From positions 61,312-125,311 of the forward strand of contig JAUNPV010000006.1 in the NCBI GenBank assembly GCA_030536515.1: DNA of 64,000 bases, read 5' to 3'. The notes below the pieces were generated by a model. That model was not told where the DNA came from, did not search any database, and worked only from the letters and a program-made list of their open reading frames with translations. The translations under genes and the position numbers were made by a program. Shown here piece by piece: positions 16,047-23,696 of the stretch; position 1 is the stretch's first letter; every line of letters begins with the position of its first letter. Source of the stretch: Eubacteriales bacterium. Its GTDB lineage: Bacteria; Bacillota; Clostridia; Oscillospirales; Oscillospiraceae.

Positions 16047-16577
16047 ATGGCAGAAACTGCAAAATGGTATGTCGTGCATACCTATTCCGGCTATGAGAAC
16101 ACCGTAAAGGCTACCATCGAAAAAACCGTGGAGTCCCGTGGTCTGCATGAGCAGATTCTGGCTGTCTCCATCCCCCTGGAAACCGTCACCGAAATCACCG
16201 AGTCCGGCGCCAGCAAAACCTACGACCGCAAGGTCTACCCCGGTTATGTGCTGGTGAAGATGGTCTACAGCGATGATACCTGGCACGTCATCCGGAATAT
16301 CCGGGGCGTCACCGGCTTTGTCGGTACGTCCAGCAACGATCCCACTCCCCTGACCGAGGACGAGGTCTACGCCATGGGTGTGGAGAAGAAGGAGATCATC
16401 GTGAACTACAGCGTGGGCGATACCGTCCGCATTCTGGACGGCCCCCTGAGCTCCTTCACAGGCCTCGTGGAGAGCATCGATGTCGACGCCAATGCCGTCG
16501 GCGTGGTTGTGTCCATGTTTGGCCGTGAGACCTCCGTCGAGTTTGAGCTCGACCAGATTGAGGTCGTTTCCCAGTAA
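16047..16577 (+). CDS. nusG: Transcription termination/antitermination factor NusG
   Basis: A 176-residue NusG. The NGN domain spans about 1-120 ([29 protein letters not shown]) and the KOW domain is at the C-terminus ([23 protein letters not shown]). It binds RNA polymerase and couples it to ribosomes or Rho. It is followed by a 103-base leader that carries an L1-binding-like motif before rplK. Confidence 0.97.
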   Translation: MAETAKWYVVHTYSGYENTVKATIEKTVESRGLHEQILAVSIPLETVTEITESGASKTYDRKVYPGYVLVKMVYSDDTWHVIRNIRGVTGFVGTSSNDPTPLTEDEVYAMGVEKKEIIVNYSVGDTVRILDGPLSSFTGLVESIDVDANAVGVVVSMFGRETSVEFELDQIEVVSQ

Positions 16578-16605
16578 ACGCATCGGACCGGTTTTGCCGG
16601 TCGGA

Positions 16606-16659
16606 ACGTGGGAGGGGCTTTGCCCCGAAAAAATGCGCAAAAGCGTATCATTACCACAT
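16606..16659 (+). promoter_or_regulatory. Putative ribosomal protein L1 binding site ahead of rplK
   Basis: GTGGGAGG at 16608-16615 and TACCAC at 16652-16657 face each other across a stem (GGGGCTTTGCCCC inside). The same bases, GUGGGAGG...UACCAC, form the L1-binding helix of 23S rRNA, so the message appears to mimic rRNA. Translational repression by L1 is well known for L11-L1 operons; the exact fold here is inferred. Confidence 0.65.
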
Positions 16660-16680
16660 TTTATTCAGGAGGTGCTTATT

Positions 16681-17106
16681 ATGGCACAGAAAGTCACTGG
16701 CATTATCAAACTGCAGATCAACGCCGCTAAGGCTACTGCTTCCCCCCCTGTCGGCCCCGCTCTGGGTCAGCACGGCGTGAACATCGCTGCCTTCATCAAG
16801 GAGTTCAACGCCCGTACCAAGGACATGGAGGGCTACAAGATTCCCGTCGTCATCACCGTTTACGCTGACCGCAGCTTCACCTTCATCACCAAGACTCCTC
16901 CGACCCCCCTGCTGATCACCAAGGCGATTGGTCTGGAGAAGGGCTCCGGTGTCCCCAACAAGAACAAGGTTGGCACCATCACCAAGGCTCAGATCACCGA
17001 GATCGCCAAGACCAAGATGCCCGACCTGAACTGCGCTACCCTGGAGGCCGCCGAGACGCAGGTCGCCGGTACCTGCCGTTCCATGGGCGTCACTGTCGTC
17101 GACTAA
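16681..17106 (+). CDS. rplK: 50S ribosomal protein L11
   Basis: A 141-residue L11. The proline-rich N-terminal part ([16 protein letters not shown]) precedes the C-terminal rRNA-binding domain ([17 protein letters not shown]). It forms the GTPase-associated stalk base. ATG follows AGGAGG. It is separated from rplA by 77 bases that hold a second L1-like site. Confidence 0.97.
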   Translation: MAQKVTGIIKLQINAAKATASPPVGPALGQHGVNIAAFIKEFNARTKDMEGYKIPVVITVYADRSFTFITKTPPTPLLITKAIGLEKGSGVPNKNKVGTITKAQITEIAKTKMPDLNCATLEAAETQVAGTCRSMGVTVVD

Positions 17107-17136
17107 TTGCTTTTGTCCGGGCAGCTTGACCCGGAA

Positions 17137-17166
17137 ATGTGGGAGGATTTTTCCGCATCACCACTT
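17137..17166 (+). promoter_or_regulatory. Putative ribosomal protein L1 binding site ahead of rplA
   Basis: TGTGGGAGG (17138-17146), a short loop, then CCGCATCACCAC (17153-17164), directly before the rplA ribosome-binding site AAGGAGG. It has the same GTGGGAGG/ACCAC framework as the site ahead of rplK. Bound L1 would block the adjacent ribosome-binding site. Confidence 0.6.
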
Positions 17167-17183
17167 TAAGGAGGATAATTACA

Positions 17184-17876
17184 TTGTTTAGAGGCAAAAA
17201 GTATCAGGAGAGCGCCAAGCTGATTGACCGCTCCGTTCAGTATGACCCCAACGAAGCCCTGGATCTGGTTGTGAAGGGCGCTTCCGCTAAGTTCGACGAG
17301 ACCGTCGAGCTGCACATCAAGCTGGGCGTTGACTCCCGTCACGCTGACCAGCAGGTCCGCGGTGCCGTGGTTCTTCCCAACGGCACCGGCAAGACCCGCC
17401 GTGTTCTGGTGTTCGCCAAGGACGCCAAGGTCGAGGAGGCCAAGGCTGCCGGCGCTGACTATGTCGGCGGCATGGACCTGGTGGAGAAAATCACCAAGGA
17501 GAACTGGTTCGAGTTCGACGTGGTCGTCGCTTCCCCCGACATGATGGGCATTGTCGGCCGTCTTGGTAAGGTTCTGGGCCCCAAGGGTCTGATGCCCTCC
17601 CCCAAGGCCGGCACCGTCACCCCCAACGTGGCCGCTGCCGTCAAGGAGATTAAGGCCGGTAAGGTCGAGTACCGTCTGGACAAGACCAACATCATTCACT
17701 GCCCCATCGGCAAGGTCTCCTTCGGCGCTGAGAAGCTCCAGGAGAACATGGACACCCTGATGACTGCCGTCGTCAAGGCCAAGCCCGCCGCCGCCAAGGG
17801 CCAGTATATCAAGTCCTGCACCGTGGTCTCCACCATGGGCCCCGGCGTGAAGGTCTCCACTGCCAAGTATCTGTAA
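17184..17876 (+). CDS. rplA: 50S ribosomal protein L1
   Basis: A 230-residue L1 that starts at TTG ([14 protein letters not shown]), with GGAGG 8 bases upstream. A GTG farther upstream lies inside the L1-binding motif and adds residues foreign to L1. Typical L1 motifs are [35 protein letters not shown] and [12 protein letters not shown]1 binds 23S rRNA and usually represses its own operon. A strong terminator follows, so rplJ and rplL are not read through from here. Confidence 0.96.
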   Translation: MFRGKKYQESAKLIDRSVQYDPNEALDLVVKGASAKFDETVELHIKLGVDSRHADQQVRGAVVLPNGTGKTRRVLVFAKDAKVEEAKAAGADYVGGMDLVEKITKENWFEFDVVVASPDMMGIVGRLGKVLGPKGLMPSPKAGTVTPNVAAAVKEIKAGKVEYRLDKTNIIHCPIGKVSFGAEKLQENMDTLMTAVVKAKPAAAKGQYIKSCTVVSTMGPGVKVSTAKYL

Positions 17877-17890
17877 GATGCGCTGTTTTA

Positions 17891-17925
17891 CCCCCACAGG
17901 CGTAAGCCTGTGGGGGTTTTCTTTG
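17891..17925 (+). terminator. Intrinsic terminator of the rplKA operon
   Basis: CCCCCACAGGC-GTAA-GCCTGTGGGGG then TTTTCTTT. An 11-bp perfect stem. Confidence 0.95.
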
Positions 17926-17949
17926 TACAGACCCAATATTGTGGGCACC

Positions 17950-18285
17950 CGTAGGGCCCGGCATCCTTGACGGGCCAGTGCACAGGGCGGCACGTCCGGG
18001 AGGCCGTGCCCTACGGGGTGGTGAAAATTTAGCAACGCACCCACAATACCTTCCCCCGGGGGTGGTGCTCTGCGCAGCAGATAAAAATAGAACGATTGCC
18101 GGTGGCAATCGCTCCTTAATTCAATAGGTGGCCGAGCGCAAGCGAGGTCGGATGAGGGATGGCGTGCAGTTATGGCTTGTACCATTTGGCAGTAGTGCAT
18201 ACCGGGTCCAGCCTGTCGCCATCCCTCATCAGTCACCAGTCTGCGGACTGGTGACAGCTTCCCCCCGGGGGAAGCTATGGGGTGC
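17950..18285. repeat. Family C repeat (left flank of the BlaI/M56 module)
   Basis: It contains GTAGGGCCCGG..CCCTACGG, CCTTCCCCCGGGGG, then GGATGAGGGATGGCGTGCAG...GTCGCCATCCCTCATC and AGTCTGCGGACTGGTGACAGCTTCCCCCC. The right half (about 18150-18285) is nearly identical in order and sequence to 21000-21130 on the other side of the module. No gene is seen in this 521-base gap. Confidence 0.75.
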
Positions 18286-18310
18286 TTCCTAATTTATTAA
18301 GTTTTCCTTA

Positions 18311-18378
18311 TACTACGGTTGTAGTATTGACATTTTGATAAGACTGTGGTAGTATAGCATCGTAGCTACTACTATTGT
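18311..18378 (+). promoter_or_regulatory. Promoter and operators of the BlaI/M56 module
   Basis: Promoter TTGACA (18327-18332), 17 bases, TAGTAT (18350-18355). The perfect inverted repeat TACTAC-GGTT-GTAGTA (18311-18326) abuts the -35, and a second set of TAGTA...TACTACTA half-sites spans the -10 and start region. TAC/GTA inverted repeats are typical BlaI/MecI operators, so autorepression by the first gene is likely. Confidence 0.8.
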
Positions 18379-18397
18379 CTTACAGGAGGACTGTCCT

Positions 18398-18769
18398 ATG
18401 GAAATTAAACTGGTGGATTCGGAATTGAAGGTCATGGATGTTCTGTGGAAGCAGGGGGACCTGCCTGCCCGGTCTGTTGCCCAGGTGCTGACCGGGGAGC
18501 TGGGGTGGAATGTGAACACCACCTATACCCTTATCAAGCGGTGCATCAGTAAAGGGGCCATCCAGCGGACCGAGCCGAATTTTATGTGCCACGCCCTGAT
18601 TCCCAAGCAGGCCGTTCAGGAGGCGGAAACCAACGAGCTGATTCAAAAGGTATTCGACGGCTCTGCGGACAAGCTCTTTGCCGCCCTGCTGGGCCGGAAA
18701 AAGCTGAGTCCCCAGCAGATTGCCCATCTGAAGCAGATTGTCGGTGACCTGGATGAGGTGACGCCATGA
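18398..18769 (+). CDS. BlaI/MecI/CopY-family transcriptional repressor
   Basis: A 123-residue winged-helix repressor: LVDSELKVMDVLWKQGDLPARSVAQVL, then NVNTTYTLIKRCISKGAIQR as the recognition helix and wing, and a C-terminal dimerisation helix. In this family the repressor is cleaved or released when the partner M56 membrane protease senses a signal. The stop overlaps the start of the M56 gene (ATGA), and matching operators lie upstream. It sits between rplA and rplJ, an unusual place. Confidence 0.93.
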   Translation: MEIKLVDSELKVMDVLWKQGDLPARSVAQVLTGELGWNVNTTYTLIKRCISKGAIQRTEPNFMCHALIPKQAVQEAETNELIQKVFDGSADKLFAALLGRKKLSPQQIAHLKQIVGDLDEVTP

Positions 18770-20931
18770 GTCTGACGGAAATGAGCCTTGCCGGGACCGT
18801 GATGATTCTGGTCATTGCCGCTGTGCGCTGCTTCACCGTCAACCGGCTGCCCAAAAGCACCTTTTCCCTGCTGTGGCTGGTGGCCCTGGTCCGGCTGCTG
18901 GTGCCCTACTCCCTGCCGTCGGTTTACAGCGTGTATTCCATGGTAGACCGGCTGCCAGCGGCCCAGCCTGTGGCGGCTCCCCCGGCTCCCATCCCCTTCT
19001 CCCCTGTTCAGCCTGAGGCTCCGCTGGCCGTCACCGGTCCCGGGGCGGCGGCCAGGCCGGTGAATTGGTGGGCTGTCCTCTGGCTGGCCGGTGCGGTGGC
19101 TTGCGTTCTCTGGTTTGCCCTTTGCTATCTCCGCTGCCGCCGGGCCTTTCGGCAGTCTGCGCCGGTGGAAAACAGCTTTGTCTGCCACTGGCTCGCCACC
19201 CACCGTCTTTATCGGCCCATAGAAATTCGCCAATCCGACCGCATCGCCGCTCCCCTGACCTACGGCGTCCTTCGGCCGGTGATTCTGGTTCCCAGTTTGA
19301 CCGACTGGACGGACACCTCCACCCTGAGCTACGTTCTGGAGCACGAATTCATCCATATCCGCCGGTTTGACGCCGCCGCCAAGCTGCTGTTCACCGCCGC
19401 ACTGTGTCTGCACTGGCTGAATCCGGCGGTGTGGCTCATGTATTTCCTTGCCAACCGGGACATGGAGCTGAGCTGCGACGAGGCCGTCATCCGGCTGTTC
19501 GGTCAAAACGCCCGTTCGGGCTATGCCATGGCGCTGATACACATGGAGGAAACCAAGGGCAGCCTTTCGCCCCTGTCCAACGGCTTCAGCAAAAATGCCA
19601 TTGAAGAAAGGATTAAAGCCATTATGAAAACAAAAAAACGCACCCTTTGGGTGTCGCTGATTGCCCTGGTGCTGGTGGGCACCGTGGCCATTCTCTTTGC
19701 CACCTCCCCCAAGGAGGCCACGGCCCCCGAGACCACCGCCGAGACCGGCTCCGTCCGGCTCCTGGACGGCATCACCCTCCAGCTGCCCCCATCGGTCTCC
19801 CGCCAGGCCGTGTCCGACACCCGGGACGAATTTACCCGGGACGGCCAGGTCATCGGCGGCCTTGCGGTTCTGGAGCTGACTGTGGACCAGATGCAGGACC
19901 AAGCGCAGCTGCTTACTTATCTGCAAACCAATATCGCCGAAGGACTGCGGCCTGCTGATTTTGACTACTATATGGCCTCCAGCGGCAGCATCGGGGAAAC
20001 GGTCATTGAAACAGGCACCCTGGACCGGCACTTCACCCACCACATCTACCAGGGACAGGCCGCCTCCTACGACCTCTGGTTTGAGGACCCGCTGTCCAAC
20101 ACCGGGGAGGTCCAGCAGATTGCCGCCAGCATCCGCTCTGAGGACCTTACGGCCTATGCCCCGTCCTCCGGCTTCCGCCCCGAGGCTGTGGAGCGCATTG
20201 CCTTTGATAACTATTCCCTGCCCGACGGCAGCTGGACCGCAGAGGATTTACAGGCCCTGCTGACGGCCATTGGGGAAGACGCCGCCGCCGGGACCATGAT
20301 TCCCGCCGGTCCCCACGCCCAGTTCCACTTTGATGACAGCACCTACGCCATCTTCGAGGAAGGGACCCATGACTCGCCCTACATTCTGCTGGATCTGTTT
20401 GCGCAGGACGGCAGCCTGACCTACACCGTCTACCCGGAATGCGAAAGCATCCTGGCCTGGATGGAGGCCCGGGGCATTTTGGAAACAATGCACGGCTCCG
20501 TGCTGGTGACGTGCACAGGCCCAAATTCGGAAGCGCTACCCTTTACCTTCAACGTTCCCGACGGATATGAGATAACGGCTGACTCTGACACCGCCGTGAC
20601 CATAACGCGGGACGGCCAGGCTGTGGGCGGCATTCGCCTGACTGATTTGGATGAAAGCGGGGTTTTCGACAGCGAAAACAGCCGGTTGTCCGACTATCTG
20701 GACCAGCTCGCCCCCTCTCCTCTGATAGCGGAATACCTCAGTTTGAACTTCGGCGGCGACGCCTATATCACCCTGAAAATCACCGACCCGGCCACCGGCA
20801 AAGTCTGGGAGCAGTCCCACCATCTGTTCCCCCGGGATGGCGTCTACTTTGACTACTGGGTGGATTATGCCCTTGTCACAGAAGATGAGCGGGATGCGAT
20901 TTTTGCAGCAATCCAAAAGACGGAGAATTGA
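18766..20931 (+). CDS. M56-family (BlaR1-like) membrane metalloprotease with tandem extracytoplasmic modules
   Basis: A 721-residue sensor protease. N-terminal membrane helices at about 10-50 and 100-122 surround a Pro-rich linker. The M56 protease domain has H193-E-x-x-H197 and the downstream MELSCDEAVIRLFG block, and a final helix lies at about 292-312. The C-terminal 400 residues are outside the membrane and are not the penicillin-binding domain of BlaR1. They hold two related modules (about 335-458 and 592-718; compare FTRDGQVIGGLAVLEL with ITRDGQAVGGIRLTDL) around a distinct central segment. The signal is unknown; a beta-lactam sensor is unlikely because no SxxK/KTG set is present. No target gene other than itself is adjacent. 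Confidence 0.88.
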   Translation: MSLTEMSLAGTVMILVIAAVRCFTVNRLPKSTFSLLWLVALVRLLVPYSLPSVYSVYSMVDRLPAAQPVAAPPAPIPFSPVQPEAPLAVTGPGAAARPVNWWAVLWLAGAVACVLWFALCYLRCRRAFRQSAPVENSFVCHWLATHRLYRPIEIRQSDRIAAPLTYGVLRPVILVPSLTDWTDTSTLSYVLEHEFIHIRRFDAAAKLLFTAALCLHWLNPAVWLMYFLANRDMELSCDEAVIRLFGQNARSGYAMALIHMEETKGSLSPLSNGFSKNAIEERIKAIMKTKKRTLWVSLIALVLVGTVAILFATSPKEATAPETTAETGSVRLLDGITLQLPPSVSRQAVSDTRDEFTRDGQVIGGLAVLELTVDQMQDQAQLLTYLQTNIAEGLRPADFDYYMASSGSIGETVIETGTLDRHFTHHIYQGQAASYDLWFEDPLSNTGEVQQIAASIRSEDLTAYAPSSGFRPEAVERIAFDNYSLPDGSWTAEDLQALLTAIGEDAAAGTMIPAGPHAQFHFDDSTYAIFEEGTHDSPYILLDLFAQDGSLTYTVYPECESILAWMEARGILETMHGSVLVTCTGPNSEALPFTFNVPDGYEITADSDTAVTITRDGQAVGGIRLTDLDESGVFDSENSRLSDYLDQLAPSPLIAEYLSLNFGGDAYITLKITDPATGKVWEQSHHLFPRDGVYFDYWVDYALVTEDERDAIFAAIQKTEN

Positions 20932-20959
20932 CCGGATTGTCCCGGCGGCGCACCCTAAT

Positions 20960-21130
20960 ACCTTCCCCCGGGGGGAAGGTGGCACGGCGTAGCCGTGACG
21001 GATGAGGGATGGCGTGCAGTTATGACTTGCAGCATCTGACGGTGGTGCATACCGTGTCCAGCCTGTCGCCATCCCTCATCAGTCACCAGTCTGCGGACTG
21101 GTGACAGCTTCCCCCCGGGGGAAGCTATTG
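20960..21130. repeat. Family C repeat (right flank of the BlaI/M56 module)
   Basis: Starts CCTTCCCCCGGGGGGAAGG-TGGCACGGCGTAGCCGTGACGGATGAGGG, includes TGGCGTGCAGTTATGACTTG...GTCGCCATCCCTCATC, and ends GGTGACAGCTTCCCCCCGGGGGAAGC. It is in the same orientation as, and very similar to, the copy at 18150-18285. Confidence 0.8.
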
Positions 21131-21164
21131 GGCCGGTGGAAGGCTTTGGGGCGGGAGAAATTTT

Positions 21165-21370
21165 TTACCGCACCCGTAGGGGAGGGTCACTGACCCTCCC
21201 GTCGGCCCCCGGCGAGGGGGCCGCAATCGGCTTTCCAATCAGGAAAGCCGATTCAGCTGCATTTACCGTTCAGCAAGCACGGACCTGTGCCGCGCTTTAG
21301 GTTGCTGCCCGCATTCCTCATCCGCCCCAGTGTGCGCACTGGGGCACCTTCCCCCCGGGGGAAGGTTTTG
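21165..21370. repeat. Second family C-type repeat before the rplJ promoter
   Basis: It contains GGAGGGTCACTGACCCTCC, AATCGGCTTTCC..GGAAAGCCGATT, CCAGTGTGCGCACTGG and a closing CACCTTCCCCCCGGGGGAAGG. It fills the rest of the gap up to the rplJ promoter. No gene is seen. Confidence 0.65.
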
Positions 21371-21406
21371 GGACGGGAGATTTGTTGATTTTTCTGAAAA
21401 TAATGC

Positions 21407-21435
21407 TTGACATATCTATATAAATATGGTACACT
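21407..21435 (+). promoter_or_regulatory. Promoter of rplJ-rplL
   Basis: TTGACA, 17 A/T-rich bases, TACACT. It gives rplJL an independent transcript starting just before the L10 leader. Confidence 0.88.
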
Positions 21436-21439
21436 CTAG

Positions 21440-21538
21440 TAGTTGCCAAAGACAGCAGGTATCCAGTAAATCCTGCCGAGGTGCGTTGAATGAGATTTCT
21501 GCGTGTCTTTCTGTCTTCTGGCAGGAAGACACTTTTTT
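21440..21538 (+). promoter_or_regulatory. L10 leader with attenuator
   Basis: The sequence AGACAGCAGGT...TCCTGCCGAGGTGCG is the conserved L10-leader pattern bound by the L10(L12) complex. It is followed by a terminator, GTGTCTT...AAGACAC then TTTTTT (21503-21538). Excess L10-L12 favours termination and lowers rplJL expression. This autoregulation is established for Firmicutes. Confidence 0.88.
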
Positions 21539-21557
21539 ATTTTCGGAGGTGAAAATT

Positions 21558-22085
21558 ATGCCCAACGCTAAGGTTCTTGAGAGCAAGAAGGCAGTCGTTG
21601 AATCCCTGACCGGCAAGATTAAGGAAGCTACTTCCGTGGTTTTCGTCGATTACAAGGGCATCACTGTTGCTCAGGATACCGAGCTGCGTAAGCAGTTCCG
21701 TGAGGCCGATGTGGAATACTCCGTTGTTAAGAACACTCTGACCAATTTCGCAACCAAGAATGCCGGTTACGACTTTGCCGAGGTTCTGAACGGCACTACC
21801 GCTATGGCTTCCACCACCGGCGACCCCATCGCCCCTGCCCGCATCATCTGCGAGTTCGCCAAGAAGAACAAGCTGAAGACCCTGTCCATCAAGGGCGGCG
21901 TCGTGGAAGGCTCTGTCCTGTCCGCCGATCAGCTGAACGGCTTTGGTGAGCTGCCCAGCAAGAATGCCCTGGTCGCTTCTGTCCTGGGTACCTTCCTGGC
22001 ACCTATCTCCAGCTTGGCCTTCGTTCTGGATCAGATCCGGATGCAGAAGGACGGCTCCGCTCCTGCCGCAGAAGCAGAAGCCTAA
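21558..22085 (+). CDS. rplJ: 50S ribosomal protein L10
   Basis: A 175-residue L10. The N-terminal rRNA-binding domain (VVESLTGKIKEATSVVFVDYKGITVAQDTELRK) is followed by the C-terminal helix that carries L7/L12 dimers (ASVLGTFLAPISSLAFVLDQIRMQK). The ATG at 21558 follows GGAGGTG; the open frame upstream is the L10 leader. It is cotranscribed with rplL. Confidence 0.97.
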   Translation: MPNAKVLESKKAVVESLTGKIKEATSVVFVDYKGITVAQDTELRKQFREADVEYSVVKNTLTNFATKNAGYDFAEVLNGTTAMASTTGDPIAPARIICEFAKKNKLKTLSIKGGVVEGSVLSADQLNGFGELPSKNALVASVLGTFLAPISSLAFVLDQIRMQKDGSAPAAEAEA

Positions 22086-22141
22086 GTTCGTAAAACCACC
22101 AAACACACACTTACTTTTTAACTATTAGGAGGATTATTACC

Positions 22142-22513
22142 ATGGCTAGTGAAAAGATCACTGCTCTCGTTGAGGAAGTCAAGGGCCTGACCGTTCTGGA
22201 GCTGTCCGAGCTGGTCCACACCCTGGAGGAAGTTTTCGGCGTTTCCGCCGCTGCTGCCGCTGTTGCCGCTCCCGCCGCTGCCGCTGAGGCCGTCGAGGAG
22301 AAGACCGAGTTCGATGTCATCCTGAAGGCTGCCGGCGCTTCCAAGCTGGGCGTTATCAAGGTTGTCCGTGCCGCTACCGGCCTGGGCCTGAAGGACGCCA
22401 AGGACCTGGTTGACAACTGCCCCAAGACCCTGAAGGAAGCTATCTCCAAGGAAGATGCAGAGAAGCTGGTCGCCGAGCTGAAGGAAGCTGGCGCCGAGGC
22501 CGAGATCAAGTAA
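22142..22513 (+). CDS. rplL: 50S ribosomal protein L7/L12
   Basis: A 123-residue L7/L12: an N-terminal dimerisation domain ([26 protein letters not shown]), an Ala-rich hinge, and the C-terminal factor-binding domain ([24 protein letters not shown]). It recruits elongation factors to the ribosome stalk. AGGAGG precedes the start, and an intrinsic terminator follows. Confidence 0.98.
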   Translation: MASEKITALVEEVKGLTVLELSELVHTLEEVFGVSAAAAAVAAPAAAAEAVEEKTEFDVILKAAGASKLGVIKVVRAATGLGLKDAKDLVDNCPKTLKEAISKEDAEKLVAELKEAGAEAEIK

Positions 22514-22542
22514 GATATCTTCTTACTCTCCCTTACAAGCCT

Positions 22543-22572
22543 GCCGCTGCCAGAAATGGCAGCGGCTTCTTT
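22543..22572 (+). terminator. Intrinsic terminator of rplJ-rplL
   Basis: GCCGCTGCCA-GAAA-TGGCAGCGGC then TTCTTTT. A 10-bp perfect stem with a GAAA loop. Confidence 0.95.
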
Positions 22573-22596
22573 TACCGCAAGACGGGCAGCTGATAC

Positions 22597-22622
22597 GGAG
22601 CGGATGAATCCGCTCCCTGCGG
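22597..22622. repeat. Family D repeat, single unit
   Basis: GGAGCGGATGAATCCGCTCC followed by CTGCGG, a variant of the GGAACGGATGAATCCGTTCC/CTACGG unit. Confidence 0.6.
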
Positions 22623-22663
22623 TGCATTTTTGATCTATGTGCCGGACATGAAAGGACTATCAT

Positions 22664-23584
22664 ATGGATTTAGAATCAACCCTGTCCACCATTGGGGATA
22701 TGCTCCCGGAGGACCTGGACATTGGACAGATTGTTTCCTCGGCCTCGGATTATCTCCCCGACCAGCTGGAGGGGGTCATCCGGCACGCCGCCCGGTATGT
22801 GCCCACGGAGCTGGAGCTGACCACGGCACTGCAGTTTCTGCTGTATTTCTCCGTGGCCTCTCTGGTGCTGGGGGTCCTGGGCCGGGTGGTGCTGGGCAGG
22901 CGGTCCAGCCTGAACCACTCGCTGTCCTCGGTGATGGGCATTTTGTTTGTCTACGCCGTGACCATTGTGGTGTTCACCTTCAAGCCCTGGGAGCTGCACA
23001 ACCTGCTGTCTCCCCTGCCCTTTGTGACGCTGTCCGGGGACTATCTCATCATTCTGCCCATGATGGACACCCAGCTGCCGGCCCTCTGCTCGGAGCTTCT
23101 GGCCCTGGTGATTCTGGCCTTCCTGGTGAACCTGCTGGACACCTTCATGCCCAAGGGCAAGGACATCATCTCCTGGTACATTCTCCGGTTTATCACCGTG
23201 GTGCTGGCCATGGGGCTGCACATCGTGGTCCGGTGGGCCTTCCATACGTATCTGCCCGATGTGCTGGTGACCTACGCCCCGGGCATTCTGCTGGCGCTGC
23301 TGGCCTTTATGGTGCTGGCGGGGCTGCTGAATCTGGTGCTGGGGCTGGTGCTTACCATTATGAATCCCTTTATGGGGGCCATGTACACCTTTTTCTTCTC
23401 CAACATCATCGGCAAGCAGATCAGCAAGGCCATTTTCTCCGCTGCCATTGTCTGCGGCGTGTTCTACTGCCTGAACCTGTTTGGCTTTACGGTCATCCAC
23501 ATCACCGCCGCCGCCCTGGCCGCCTACATCCCTCTGGTCATTGTGCTGCTGCTTCTGTGGTATCTGATTGGGCACGTTTTATAA
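22664..23584 (+). CDS. Polytopic membrane protein of unknown function
   Basis: A 306-residue protein with a soluble N-terminal segment of about 65 residues (two amphipathic stretches) and then about seven or eight hydrophobic helices. I see no transporter signature, catalytic motif or charged membrane residues that assign a function; part of the glycine-containing helix pattern is faintly CvpA-like, but not enough to name it. The start at 22664 has AAAGGA 7 bases upstream. It stands alone between the rplL terminator and a palindromic repeat that may end its transcript. Confidence 0.8.
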   Translation: MDLESTLSTIGDMLPEDLDIGQIVSSASDYLPDQLEGVIRHAARYVPTELELTTALQFLLYFSVASLVLGVLGRVVLGRRSSLNHSLSSVMGILFVYAVTIVVFTFKPWELHNLLSPLPFVTLSGDYLIILPMMDTQLPALCSELLALVILAFLVNLLDTFMPKGKDIISWYILRFITVVLAMGLHIVVRWAFHTYLPDVLVTYAPGILLALLAFMVLAGLLNLVLGLVLTIMNPFMGAMYTFFFSNIIGKQISKAIFSAAIVCGVFYCLNLFGFTVIHITAAALAAYIPLVIVLLLLWYLIGHVL

Positions 23585-23593
23585 TATTCTACA

Positions 23594-23640
23594 CTATGTC
23601 ATTGCGGGTCAGTCTGGCGGCTGGCCCGCAATGACATAGT
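23594..23640. repeat. Family A repeat, short form
   Basis: ACTATGTCATTGCGGGTCAG, a short loop, then CTGGCCCGCAATGACATAGT: a near-perfect 20-bp inverted repeat. It may act as a transcript hairpin after the membrane-protein gene. Confidence 0.8.
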
Positions 23641-23648
23641 TCGTTCAT

Positions 23649-23677
23649 TTGACGCTGAAAGCATTCTATGCTATAAT
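23649..23677 (+). promoter_or_regulatory. Promoter of the NagZ-like gene
   Basis: TTGACG, 17 bases, TATAAT, ending 19 bases before the ATG at 23697. Confidence 0.82.
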
Positions 23678-23696
23678 CGGCGGCGAGGTGAATTAC

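Noticed and set aside
18766-20931. BlaR1-type beta-lactam sensor
   Set aside because: The extracytoplasmic part lacks the SxxK, SxN and KTG motifs of a penicillin-binding sensor.
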